Shown: in pieces, positions 9,017 to 17,959 of the stretch | Position numbering within the stretch: position 1 is the stretch's first letter | How the letters are laid out: each line of letters opens with the position of its first letter | NCBI RefSeq assembly: GCF_030689025.1 | Contig: NZ_JAUYWA010000024.1 | Location: 1 to 58,584 of the forward strand | DNA: 58,584 nt | DNA from: Oceanobacter sp. 1_MG-2023 | GTDB taxonomy: Bacteria > Pseudomonadota > Gammaproteobacteria > Pseudomonadales > Oceanobacteraceae | Direction of reading: 5' to 3' | Made by a program: the position numbers and the translations under genes | The notes under the pieces: generated by a model | Databases searched by the model: none | The model's input: only the letters and a program-made list of their open reading frames with translations | What the model was told of the DNA's origin: nothing

Positions 9017-9055
9017 TTAAAGGATACGGCAAGGGGATTATTCGCTGGACAGGTG

Positions 9056-9913
9056 TCAGGGTTGAGTGGGCAGGTCGGGGTAGCGGGTTGCTTTCAGGCT
9101 ATCCTTGATCTTCTTCAAGTGCGCATGGAAGTCGACGCCCCGGCGCAAGGTAACGCCAGTAGCCAGCACATCCAGTAACACCAGCTGTACAATCCGTGAC
9201 GTCATGGGCATGTATTTATCCGTGTCTTCCGGGGTCGGGAAGGACAGGTGCACACTACTGGAAGCCGCCAGTGGCGACTGGTCGGCAGTGAGACCAATCA
9301 CGCTGGCACCATTGCTGCGGGCAATGCGGGCGATATCCACCATGTCACGGGTACGGCCGGTATAGGAAATCGCCACAATCACATCACCAGTATGAGCCGC
9401 TGCGGCGACCATACGCATCATCATCACATCATCGTAAGCCATCACCGGTAAATTGAAGCGGAAAAACTTGTGCTGTGCATCCATCGCGACCGGGCCTGAG
9501 GCACCGAGACCAAAAAATGCAATCTGCTTGGCCTGGATCAGTATGTCCACGGCTTTTTCGATCGCCATCAAATTCACATGCTTGCGCGCATTTTCCATCG
9601 CAGCAATGGTCGAGGTGAATATTTTGTCGGTGTATTCCTCGGTATTGTCGTCTTGCTCGACATCGCGACTGACGTACGGTGTACCGGTTGCCAGGCTTTG
9701 AGCCAGCTGGATTTTGAAATCCGGGAAACCGGACGTTTCGAAATTACGGCAAAAGCGGTTCACGGTAGGTTCACTGACCAGCGATGCATTGGCCAGTGTT
9801 GAAATGCTCATGCGAGTCGCGCTTTTGGGGTCCTGAAGAATGACTTCAGCGACCTTGCGTTCGGACTTGTTCAGGCTTTCCAACTGCTCACCGATTTGAT
9901 CAAGAAGACTCAT
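9056..9913 (-). CDS. hexR: HexR-like transcriptional regulator (RpiR/MurR family)
   Basis: 285 residues. The N-terminal RpiR-type helix-turn-helix (about 1-77) includes [26 protein letters not shown] sugar-phosphate-binding domain (about 115-260) follows, with [20 protein letters not shown] and [18 protein letters not shown]. HexR is known to repress central carbon genes (zwf, edd, pgl-type) and to release DNA when it binds 2-keto-3-deoxy-6-phosphogluconate. Here its usual zwf neighbour is absent and it faces an efflux operon instead. The ATG at 9913 is preceded by GAGG; a TTG two codons upstream is less likely. Confidence 0.88.
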   Translation of the reverse strand: MSLLDQIGEQLESLNKSERKVAEVILQDPKSATRMSISTLANASLVSEPTVNRFCRNFETSGFPDFKIQLAQSLATGTPYVSRDVEQDDNTEEYTDKIFTSTIAAMENARKHVNLMAIEKAVDILIQAKQIAFFGLGASGPVAMDAQHKFFRFNLPVMAYDDVMMMRMVAAAAHTGDVIVAISYTGRTRDMVDIARIARSNGASVIGLTADQSPLAASSSVHLSFPTPEDTDKYMPMTSRIVQLVLLDVLATGVTLRRGVDFHAHLKKIKDSLKATRYPDLPTQP

Positions 9914-10053
9914 AGCCAACCTCGTAGCAAGGACACAGGGACGCGCAATGGTATGGATCGGTTGTTATTTTACGACATCGGCGAAGAATCCAGACTATAC
10001 CTTTGCCTGACTGGCAAGACCAGTGAGTCACTACGGAGGGCCGGTGCAGTGCA

Positions 10054-10082
10054 TTGTTTTTCCGAATGTTCGGTAAAATAAT
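10054..10082 (+). promoter_or_regulatory. macAB promoter with operator-like dyad
   Basis: TTGTTT (10054-10059) and AATAAT (10077-10082) are spaced by 17 bases. A 22-bp near-perfect inverted repeat (10057-10078), TTTTTCCGAA-TG-TTCGGTAAAA with one mismatch, lies across the spacer and both box edges. That is where a repressor would block RNA polymerase. The motif is not the HexR consensus as I know it. Confidence 0.5.
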
Positions 10083-10207
10083 GAAGTGCAAATTAATGCA
10101 AATAACAATCAATTTAATTATTATTTTGTGTTTAATCGCGTAGCCCGGTATCAGGTGCAAGATTGTCGGACTTATGAATACATAAACAGTTAAGGAAATC
10201 GCAACGG

Positions 10208-11428
10208 ATGACGCAATTCACCACCACCTCACGCCCCCGGCGTTGGCTCTCTCTGTTGCTGTGGGTCGTTGTTCTGGGCTGTTTGCTAGGGGCTGCTGCC
10301 TACTGGTGGCTACTGGTCGAAAACGATGAATCACAAGACTGGTTGGTTGAACCGCTGCGTTATGGTGATATTGAGCAGAGTGTCGCAGCTACCGGCACGC
10401 TGGAACCCAAAAATTACGTTGAAGTTGGTGCCCAGGTATCCGGCCAGATCAAACACTTGATGGTTGAAGAAGGTGAAGTGGTCAAGAAAGGCCAGTTATT
10501 GGCAGAAATTGACGCCTCGGTATTTGAACTGAATGTACAAACGGCGGAAGCCGGGCTGGAAAACCTGAAAGCCCAGTTGACGCAACAGGAAGCCGAGCTG
10601 GAATTGGAAATGTTACGGCTGAAGCGTAACGAAGGGCTGTACGCCCGCAAGGCGATCAGCGAAGACGCGCTGTTTGAAAGCCGCACCAATGTGAAAATAC
10701 TCAAAGCCAAAATAACCGCCCAGAAAGCCGAAATCAAAGCAAATGCCGCGGCACTGGAAGCCGATAAGGTTTCGCTGGGTTACACCCGGATCTATGCCCC
10801 GATCGATGGCACCATCGCCAGTATTGATGTGCGCGAAGGCCAGACCTTGAATGCCACGAACAGTGCCCCGACCGTACTGCAAATATCGGATCTGTCAGTG
10901 ATGACACTACGCGCTGAAGTATCGGAAGCAGACGTTCCCAAGCTTCGCCGTGGTATGGACGTCAAATTCGCTACCCTGGGGAATCCCAATCGCTACCGCT
11001 GGTCGACCGTCCGGCAGATCTTGCCAACACCGGAAGAAGTGAATGATGTTGTGTTGTATCAGGTGCTGGTGGATGTGGCTAATGATAATGGCCATTTGAT
11101 GGACTCGATGACCACCAAGGTGTTTTTTGTTGAAGGGGCGGCCAGTCATGTGCTGGTTGCGCCTGTAGCGGCCATTCGTAACGGCCGTAATGGCGCATTT
11201 GCCCGGGTTGCCGGTGCCAATGGTGTCGAACGTGTGCCGGTTGAATTAGGGGTTCAGAGCCGTACTCATGCCGAAATTCGTTCTGGTCTGGACGAAGGCG
11301 CGCTGTTAATTACCGGCAGCCAACAAAAACAGACCACCACAGAGGCGAGAAGCATGACTGGTAATGACCGTCCAGGCCCTCCCGGTGGTGGTATGGGTGG
11401 CGGCATGGGAGGCCGACGTGGTGGCTGA
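10208..11428 (+). CDS. macA: MacA-type periplasmic adaptor of an ABC efflux pump
   Basis: 406 residues. A basic N-terminus and one membrane helix (about 14-35) anchor it in the inner membrane. The split lipoyl domain (VEVGAQVSGQIKHLMVEEGE and YTRIYAPIDGTI) flanks a coiled-coil hairpin (about 100-185) that reaches the outer membrane channel. Barrel and membrane-proximal domains follow. It ends in an unusual Gly-rich tail with PPGGGMGGGMGG. It joins MacB to a TolC-like channel. The next gene starts within its last codons, so translation is coupled. This three-gene layout is also that of PvdRT-OpmQ-like pumps, so the substrate may be a peptide or siderophore rather than a macrolide. Confidence 0.9.
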   Translation: MTQFTTTSRPRRWLSLLLWVVVLGCLLGAAAYWWLLVENDESQDWLVEPLRYGDIEQSVAATGTLEPKNYVEVGAQVSGQIKHLMVEEGEVVKKGQLLAEIDASVFELNVQTAEAGLENLKAQLTQQEAELELEMLRLKRNEGLYARKAISEDALFESRTNVKILKAKITAQKAEIKANAAALEADKVSLGYTRIYAPIDGTIASIDVREGQTLNATNSAPTVLQISDLSVMTLRAEVSEADVPKLRRGMDVKFATLGNPNRYRWSTVRQILPTPEEVNDVVLYQVLVDVANDNGHLMDSMTTKVFFVEGAASHVLVAPVAAIRNGRNGAFARVAGANGVERVPVELGVQSRTHAEIRSGLDEGALLITGSQQKQTTTEARSMTGNDRPGPPGGGMGGGMGGRRGG

Positions 11429-13379
11429 ACCCAATACCAGACCACAGCATGAATTGATCTCATTGCGTGGCGTATGCCGCTATTACCAGGCTGGAGATGT
11501 TGTCGTCAAAGCATTGGATAACGTCAGCCTGACCATTCGGCGTGGTGAATTTGTTGCGGTGATGGGGCAATCCGGATCGGGCAAATCAACACTGATGAAT
11601 ATTCTCGGCTGCCTTGATCATCCAACCTCGGGTGAATATCGGGTTAATGGACATGATGTAAACAGTCTGTCTCCCGATCAACTGGCTGCATTGCGACTCA
11701 AAACCTTTGGCTTTGTTTTTCAGCGTTATCAGTTGTTGGCCAACCTGACTGCCCAGGAAAACGTCGCCTTGCCGTCCGTGTATGCCCACACCCCGAAAGA
11801 GGCCCGTCACCAGCGCGCGGCAGCATTACTCGATAAGCTTGGCGTGGCCGAGCGTATGCAGCACACCCCGGCGGAGCTATCGGGCGGACAGCAACAGCGA
11901 GTTTCCATCGCCCGGGCGATGATCAACGGCGCAGATGTGATTCTGGCAGATGAACCCACCGGTGCTCTGGATAGTGCAACCGGTGTCCAGGTGCTGGACA
12001 TGCTCCGTCAGCTGAATGCTGAAGGGGTGACAGTGATTCTGATTACCCATGATGCCGAGGTTGCCGCAGCGGCCAGACGTCAGATCCAGATCCACGATGG
12101 CCGCATTCTGTCAGACAGTGATGAAGAGAATCATTCACCAACACCAGTCCCTGAGACCGTCAATCCACCACCTCTGCAGTCATACCCTTCGGTCAGTGCA
12201 CTGGTATCGGTGATGACGGCGTTACAATCATTAAAAAACAACTGGTTTCGTACGCTGCTGACCTTGTTGGGCATTGTGATTGGCGTCGCTGCCGTAGTGG
12301 CCATGATGGCCATTGGTGAAGGGGGCAAACAGCAAGTGCTGGATCGTATTGAATCGATGGGCACCAATCTGTTACTGATTCGCCCCGGCGGTGCCAATAA
12401 TCGCAACTCGGGTGCTACTGCCACGCTGAGCCGTGAGGATGCTGCGCTATTGGCTGAATTGCCCGGTGTCGAAGTGGTCTCTCCAGAGCGTAATTCCAAT
12501 GCCACCATCCGTTTTGGCAATCGTGATTATTCCGGGCGTATCCGGGCAACCACGGAAGACTACCTGCGGGTGAAAGATTGGCAGTTATCGCAAGGCACCT
12601 TCTTTACCAGTGCGGATATGGATTCACTGGCTCCACTGCTGGTGGTTGGGCAAACCATTGTGGATCAACTGTTTGTGAATGGCGAAAACCCGATTGGCCA
12701 ATACGTGTTTATGAAAAATGGCATGTATCTGATTGTCGGCGTGCTGGAGGCCAAAGGGGCTACGGCCGGAGGTAATGACATGGATGAAGAGGTGCTGGTG
12801 CCGCTCTCGACCGGTATGGTGCGGATTTTTGGCCGTGAATACCTGAGCTCCATTACCGTCAAGGTTGAGGACACCGACAGCATTGATCAGGTCGAAGCCG
12901 AAGTCACCCAACTCCTGACTGCCCGGCATGGCAGTGAAGATTTCACCGTACGTAACACCGCCTCCCTGATTGAAGCCATTTCAGAAACCCAGGATACCCT
13001 GACCTGGTTGTTAGGCTCTGTTGCGGCTATTTCGTTATTTGTTGGTGGTATCGGGGTGATGAATATCATGCTGGTCAGTGTGTCGGAACGTCGACGGGAA
13101 ATCGGCTTGCGGATCGCTACCGGGGCCAAACCCAGTGACATTCTGCAACAGTTCAATATTGAAGCATTGGTGGTCTGCTGTCTGGGCGGGGTTGTGGGGT
13201 TGATGCTGGGCGGCTCTATCGCTTTGATCATGGGACAAATGAATGTTGCCGTGGCCTTTTCCTGGGCACCGCCATTGATGGCATTTGCGTCGGCGCTGCT
13301 GGTCGGGCTGGTGTTTGGTCATGCTCCGGCACGCAAGGCTTCCCGTTTGAACCCGATTGACGCATTGGCGGAGGATTAA
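11418..13379 (+). CDS. macB: MacB-type ABC exporter, fused ATPase and permease
   Basis: About 653 residues, the family length. The N-terminal ATPase has Walker [10 protein letters not shown], signature [13 protein letters not shown] and Walker [14 protein letters not shown]. The first membrane helix comes near residue 275. A large periplasmic domain (about 300-530) and three more helices with [23 protein letters not shown] follow. It works mechanotransmissively, driving periplasmic substrates through MacA into the outer membrane factor. Translation probably starts at the GTG at 11418 (11421 also possible), preceded by GGGAGG inside the end of macA. The longer reading frame from 11364 lies in the Gly-rich macA tail and is rejected. 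Confidence 0.93.
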   Translation: MVAEPNTRPQHELISLRGVCRYYQAGDVVVKALDNVSLTIRRGEFVAVMGQSGSGKSTLMNILGCLDHPTSGEYRVNGHDVNSLSPDQLAALRLKTFGFVFQRYQLLANLTAQENVALPSVYAHTPKEARHQRAAALLDKLGVAERMQHTPAELSGGQQQRVSIARAMINGADVILADEPTGALDSATGVQVLDMLRQLNAEGVTVILITHDAEVAAAARRQIQIHDGRILSDSDEENHSPTPVPETVNPPPLQSYPSVSALVSVMTALQSLKNNWFRTLLTLLGIVIGVAAVVAMMAIGEGGKQQVLDRIESMGTNLLLIRPGGANNRNSGATATLSREDAALLAELPGVEVVSPERNSNATIRFGNRDYSGRIRATTEDYLRVKDWQLSQGTFFTSADMDSLAPLLVVGQTIVDQLFVNGENPIGQYVFMKNGMYLIVGVLEAKGATAGGNDMDEEVLVPLSTGMVRIFGREYLSSITVKVEDTDSIDQVEAEVTQLLTARHGSEDFTVRNTASLIEAISETQDTLTWLLGSVAAISLFVGGIGVMNIMLVSVSERRREIGLRIATGAKPSDILQQFNIEALVVCCLGGVVGLMLGGSIALIMGQMNVAVAFSWAPPLMAFASALLVGLVFGHAPARKASRLNPIDALAED

Positions 13380-14825
13380 GTGAGTAGATTGCATTCGGGG
13401 TCATACATGATGGCCATGAAAATTACCGCTCTGGCTGCGATGCTGGCGGCTGGTGGTTGCGCCGGGCCACAGCGGTTTGAGCCGGAAGTCGTGGCATTAC
13501 CTGATATGGCAGCCAATGCACAACAGACCAAGCAGGCCTTGCACGTCGGGCAATTACAACATCAGTGGTGGGCACAGTTAGGTTCACCGCAGCTGAACCG
13601 GCTGATGGCTGAAGCGCAACTGGATAATATCGATGTGCGTCAGGCCTTGCTGCGTATAAGCAAAGCCAGCGCTGCACTGGATGGCGAAAATGCCGATCGC
13701 TGGCCGACACTGTCTGCCAGCGCCTCTGCCAGTCAGAAGCAGGCATTGAATGATGCCAGTGGACGCAGTAACAGTACGGGATTGAATCTGTCAGCCAGCT
13801 ACACCGTTGACTTATGGCAGCGGCGGGGGACATTGATCGAACAGGCAGAGCTGGACGTAGTGGCCGCAGAAGTGGACCTGGCCAGTGCCCGCATCACGCT
13901 ACAGAGTAATCTGGTAACGCAATACCTGGACTGGCTATCAACCAAGGCTCGCTTACAGCTGGCGCAGCAGAATCTGCAAGCCAGCCGGGAAATGGAGTCA
14001 CTGGTACAGATCCGTTTTGATGCCGGTGATGCCAGTGGCATCGAAATGGCGCAACAACGTAATACCACCTTGTCATTACTGGGTAGTGCGGTGTCGTTAC
14101 AGCAACAGCTGGCGGCCAATCAACGAGCGTTGGCAGCTTTGCTGGGCCGATCCAATCTGCAAATTCATCTGGGTGACGAACATTTTGACCAATTGCAGAT
14201 TCCACGGGTGGCGAGTGTGCAGCCCGCTGAGCTGTTAACCCAAAGGCCGGATATCGTCGCGTCGGAGTTGGCATTGCGCCAACGTCATCAAGATATTTAT
14301 CTGGCCGAAAGTGATCGCTGGCCCAGTCTTAGCCTCAGTGCCGGGTTGTCACCAGCGGATTTAATGTCCTTGGCCGGGAACTGGACCTTGAGTCTGACAG
14401 AAGCCTTGTCGGTCACGCTGTTTGATGCAGGCAGCAAGGCTGCGGCGGTAGCTGAGGCCGAAGTAGAAGAAGCCGTTGCCCGGTTGGAATACCGCCGTAT
14501 TGTTATCGATGCCATGCAAGAAACACTGGATGCCATGGAAGCGGTTGATTATGAGCGTCAGCAGACTGAACTTGCGGTTGATACCCTGGAAAATAATCAG
14601 GAGTTGCTGGCACTGGCTGACATTCGTTACCAATATGGCGATACGGACTTTTCCGATTTGCTTAATGCCCAGCGCACTTTCTTCAACGCCAGAGACAGCT
14701 TGGTGGTGCAGCGCCAGAAACATATCCAGGCCTTGGTCGAGCTGTATGTTGCCTTTGGTGTTGCCCCGGCCCTGGAGGGCGCTGTCTCATTGGATGAGAC
14801 TCCCTCTTTTTATAGTGCTCAGTGA
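13380..14825 (+). CDS. TolC/OprM-family outer membrane efflux lipoprotein
   Basis: 481 residues in the NodT/OprM class. The signal peptide ends in LAAGGC, a plausible lipobox with Cys27. Two outer-membrane-efflux repeats follow, each with long helices. Features include WWAQLGSPQLNRLMAEA near the start, LLTQRPDIVASELALRQ in the middle and YGDTDFSDLLNAQRTFFNARD near the end. It forms the outer membrane channel for the MacA-MacB proteins encoded just upstream. The GTG at 13380 directly follows the macB stop and has GGAGG seven bases upstream; ATG at 13407 is an alternative. A hairpin and a G-free C/T tract follow the stop. Confidence 0.9.
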   Translation: MSRLHSGSYMMAMKITALAAMLAAGGCAGPQRFEPEVVALPDMAANAQQTKQALHVGQLQHQWWAQLGSPQLNRLMAEAQLDNIDVRQALLRISKASAALDGENADRWPTLSASASASQKQALNDASGRSNSTGLNLSASYTVDLWQRRGTLIEQAELDVVAAEVDLASARITLQSNLVTQYLDWLSTKARLQLAQQNLQASREMESLVQIRFDAGDASGIEMAQQRNTTLSLLGSAVSLQQQLAANQRALAALLGRSNLQIHLGDEHFDQLQIPRVASVQPAELLTQRPDIVASELALRQRHQDIYLAESDRWPSLSLSAGLSPADLMSLAGNWTLSLTEALSVTLFDAGSKAAAVAEAEVEEAVARLEYRRIVIDAMQETLDAMEAVDYERQQTELAVDTLENNQELLALADIRYQYGDTDFSDLLNAQRTFFNARDSLVVQRQKHIQALVELYVAFGVAPALEGAVSLDETPSFYSAQ

Positions 14826-15389
14826 AAGGGCGCCGCCAGCGGCGCCTCAAGATTCATCGAGTTCTCCCTTTCTTACCTTTTCCCCTTTCTCACCTTTTCT
14901 CTTTTCTTCCCCTCCTCCCTCTATTTATTCCTGACAACTGAATCGGATGCTCGGTTACATATTCACTTTGGTTTCTGTGACTGCTTGGCTGTTGGGGTCA
15001 TGACTCGAGGTGATGGTAGTGATTTCAACTTTCCAAAAACAGGTGCTGGGAGGTGCCATAATAATGTGCGATAGAATTTTTATCGCACCAAAATAAAGTC
15101 ATCAAATAAAGTATGGGTATATTGAGTCAAGCATTATAGTAAACGACGGCCCTGATAACGTATAAGCATCATGATTTCAAATGCGGGGCCATGTTTTTAT
15201 TTGTGAAAATAGTTTTTTCTGTGTTTTTTTTGTTATTCAAATTACGTTCGCCATTTTATTTTCGACAAAATCGACATTTTTTTTAGAGATGATCGGTGTG
15301 GCACGATAAATGATTATAGATCGGCCAGAAGGATATTATTGGCGAGTGCCAATACAGAAGGGAATACAAAAACAATTGCGGAGATATTT
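14826..15389. other. Gene-free AT-rich stretch before the amidase
   Basis: 564 bp with no credible ORF. It holds a 71-base tract with no G on the + strand (14862-14932, nearly all C and T) that resembles a Rho-utilisation region. It also holds a perfect hairpin GTGCGATA-N7-TATCGCAC (15066-15088). Runs of T and A dominate 15190-15290. The amidase promoter should lie in the last 150 bases, but no clear box pair was found. Confidence 0.5.
14829..14846 (+). terminator. Hairpin after the efflux operon
   Basis: GGCGCC-GCCAGC-GGCGCC can form a very stable stem four bases past the stop, extendable to eight base pairs. No T-run follows, so it is not a standard intrinsic terminator. It may protect the 3' end or work together with the G-free tract that follows. 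Confidence 0.45.
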
Positions 15390-17066
15390 ATGTTCCAAAT
15401 GAAAAAATTGGCTGGTGCGGTACTTACCTTTTCAGTAATTCTTAGCGGCTGTGATGGATCTGACAGCCATGATGATGAGGTGGTTCCGGTTGCTTTTTCA
15501 TTTACTGAAGCGACCATCGAAAGTTTGCATACTTCTCTTGCTACTGGCGGTATTACCTGTGAAGAAGTCGTTGAAGGGTATATTGAACGTATTAATACCT
15601 ATGACGATGAAGGTACCGATGTTGAATTGAACAGTGTCATTGCGATTAACTCATCTGCTCTTGATGAAGCTCGTGCAAAAGATCTGGCATTTGAAGACGA
15701 TGGTATTGATGGCTCCCTTTATTGTGTTCCTGTTTTGCCAAAAGACAACTTTAATACTGCTGAAATGCCAACCACTGGTGGCGCATTGGCATTCCAGTAT
15801 AACCGTCCCGTCAGTGATGCTTACACCATTGGCAAGATGCGTGACGCCGGTGCTATTGTTCTGGGCAAGGCCAATATGGATGAGTTTGCCTTTGGATATA
15901 CGGGCGAAAGCTCGGTCCGAGGCCTGGTTAAAAACGCGTATGACCAAACCAAAGGTGCGGGTGGCTCATCCAGTGGTACCGGTGCTGCCATTGCATCCAG
16001 CTTGGCAATGGTAGGGACAGGCAGTGATACGGGAGGGTCTATCCGGGTACCTGCCAGCCTGGGTGGCCTGGTCGGTATTCGCCCATCCATGCGCTTGGTC
16101 AGCCAGGACGGCATCATGCCATTGGCTTCCTGGCAGGATACCGGTGGCCCGATCTGCCGTACTGTTGAAGATTGTGCCTTGATGATGGATGTCATGGTTG
16201 GGTTTGATGATTCTGAATATGCCAATCAGCGCGTCAGCTTTGAAATTGATGCGGCTGCCATTAGCAGTGAAGAAGAATACCTGTCAGTGACGGGTGTGCC
16301 GGAAACCTATACCGACTACCTGGATGCTGATGGTCTGAATGGCGCTCGTATTGCCATCGATCGTGACTTGTTCGGCGATAACGAAAACGTCAACGCTCTG
16401 ATGGACAGTGCGATTGCAGCGATGGAAGCGGCTGGAGCCACGGTTGAAGAAGTGACCATTGATAACCTGGAGTCGATTCTTTATGACTACGCCTCCATGT
16501 CCAGCTATGAGTTCCAGCACGACCTGGTCAGCTACCTGAACAGCTGGACCACGTCGGTTGATGGGCACATTACAACCTATCAAGGACTGATCGACAGCAA
16601 TGGCTACCTTGAGAACTACAAGTCCTCACTGGAATATCGTGGCACGATTGATCTGGATAACCTGACAGACGAACAGCAAGAAGTGTATACCCTGAACACA
16701 GTTGAGCGGCCTGTTGTTGTCCGTACCAGCTTGTTAAAAGCATTGAACAATGTGGATGACGAAGGTAACAGCCTGGGCGAAGCGTATGACGTATTACTGT
16801 ACCCAAGCTTGACCGGTGAAGCCGGAGACTTGGGTGGTTCACCGAGTGCTGGACGAAATAACCGTCTGAGCCCGTTCTCTTTGTTCCCTGCGTTGAGCAT
16901 GCCTGCTGGTATGACGGATGATGATCCTGCAATGCCTATTGGTATGGAAATGTTGGGTCGGGAATTTGATGAGGCCACTCTGATTAAACTGGCATACAGC
17001 TATCAGGAACAGGTTAACCCTCGCCAGGCTCCTGTTAATACGCCAGAGCTGACGACTGAGCAATAA
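15390..17066 (+). CDS. Amidase-signature-family lipoprotein
   Basis: 558 residues. The signal peptide MKKLAGAVLTFSVILSGC has a clear lipobox with Cys21, followed by an acidic linker (DGSDSHDDE), so the protein is lipid-anchored in the envelope. The catalytic set of the amidase-signature family is present: Lys in VLPKDNF, the cis-Ser in GAGGSSSGTGAA, and the nucleophile Ser in DTGGSIRVPAS. Such enzymes hydrolyse amide bonds of varied substrates; the target here is unknown. GGAG precedes the ATG at 15390. The gene is very acidic in product and isolated between long AT-rich gaps. The family also includes GatA, but the signal peptide and lack of GatB/C neighbours exclude that role. Confidence 0.85.
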   Translation: MFQMKKLAGAVLTFSVILSGCDGSDSHDDEVVPVAFSFTEATIESLHTSLATGGITCEEVVEGYIERINTYDDEGTDVELNSVIAINSSALDEARAKDLAFEDDGIDGSLYCVPVLPKDNFNTAEMPTTGGALAFQYNRPVSDAYTIGKMRDAGAIVLGKANMDEFAFGYTGESSVRGLVKNAYDQTKGAGGSSSGTGAAIASSLAMVGTGSDTGGSIRVPASLGGLVGIRPSMRLVSQDGIMPLASWQDTGGPICRTVEDCALMMDVMVGFDDSEYANQRVSFEIDAAAISSEEEYLSVTGVPETYTDYLDADGLNGARIAIDRDLFGDNENVNALMDSAIAAMEAAGATVEEVTIDNLESILYDYASMSSYEFQHDLVSYLNSWTTSVDGHITTYQGLIDSNGYLENYKSSLEYRGTIDLDNLTDEQQEVYTLNTVERPVVVRTSLLKALNNVDDEGNSLGEAYDVLLYPSLTGEAGDLGGSPSAGRNNRLSPFSLFPALSMPAGMTDDDPAMPIGMEMLGREFDEATLIKLAYSYQEQVNPRQAPVNTPELTTEQ

Positions 17067-17150
17067 GAATAGACTGATTCAATAATAATAACTCATAGAG
17101 TCCGCTTGAAAAGAACGTCTGAATATGGAAGAAGTGAATATCCTGGACTG

Positions 17151-17168
17151 ATGCAAGTTCGCTTGCAT
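17151..17168 (+). repeat. Perfect hairpin with TTCG loop
   Basis: ATGCAAG-TTCG-CTTGCAT forms a seven-base-pair stem with the very stable UUCG tetraloop in RNA. It lies 85 bases after the amidase stop and just before a terminator. Confidence 0.6.
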
Positions 17169-17175
17169 TATAAGT

Positions 17176-17210
17176 CCTGAATTTCCCTTCGACTGTATTC
17201 AGGTGTTTTT
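17176..17210 (+). terminator. Probable terminator of the amidase gene
   Basis: CCTGAAT and ATTCAGG pair across a 14-base loop and are followed by TGTTTTTTATTTTATT. Confidence 0.6.
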
Positions 17211-17889
17211 TATTTTATTCTGTCAGTGAATTTTCCTCGCAGTTGAGTCGTCTTGAAATTTATATTTTTAAATCTTGCATGTTGCTGGCAATGTAATTAC
17301 CTGTTCGGTTGGTCAGATATTTTTATAAGTATTTATAAGTCGTATCGTTAATTGTTTTTTGATCGGTTTGTTTTTTGGAGAAGAGGCGGCTCTGGATTTT
17401 TGAAAACGGATTTTATACACAAGTTTAAAGTGTCAGATTTTTGATAAACTTGTTTTCATATATTTGCACTTTCTTACATAAGATGATGTTAGTTGTTTTT
17501 TATATCCAAATTAGAACGTTGGTTGACGTTTAATGGGTGTTATTTTCAGAATAATATCCGTTTTATAATTTGAAGTTATTTTGTGCTTTGGAATTATTGT
17601 AAGGTTGGGGTTTCTTGCTGAGTGTTTCTTGATACGTGTCGCTTGGTTTGAAGCGTGGGTTAAGATAAAGAATTCCATTATCCGGCCACAGCACCAACCT
17701 GGCCCAAGATCGGCCAAGGGGTTGAGTGATGCTGACAGCAATCCCGGTAATCCACTTTGAAGTATTACCTCATTATTCTGTATCGCGGGTGGGGTCGTGG
17801 AGAGGGGAGGGCATCCGTGTCGCCGGTCGGCGTTCCAGGAATCTTGTCCAGGTTAATAGCTTTCGGTTGTGGATTTTCCATTGATTGGC

Positions 17890-17913
17890 GAAAATAGCGC
17901 CTGTTCTATTTTC
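17890..17913. promoter_or_regulatory. Perfect 8-bp inverted repeat upstream of prfC
   Basis: GAAAATAG and CTATTTTC are separated by eight bases, 47 bases before the prfC start. It could be an operator or an RNA hairpin in the prfC leader. Confidence 0.4.
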
Positions 17914-17959
17914 AAGTCGCTGTGGCGTGCTGTGCCAGGGCTGTAGCCACAATAACCGG

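Larger units (their letters stand above)
17067..17959. other. Gene-free AT-rich stretch between amidase and prfC
   Basis: About 890 bp with no convincing gene; a 76-codon - strand ORF at 17511-17741 looks random. It holds two hairpins after the amidase (17151-17168 and 17176-17210), strongly AT-rich sequence at 17210-17680, and a more GC-rich part before prfC that contains an inverted repeat (17890-17913). Confidence 0.5.

Noticed and set aside
9914..10207. HexR operator between hexR and macA
   Set aside because: No match to the TGTART-N-YTACA type palindrome could be found; the dyad present is different.
11364..11417. Extended macB N-terminus
   Set aside because: It is the alternate frame of the macA Gly-rich tail; GTG at 11418 has GGGAGG in front.
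17511..17741. 76-codon - strand frame in the AT-rich gap
   Set aside because: No ribosome-binding site and no domain; composition follows the local AT richness.
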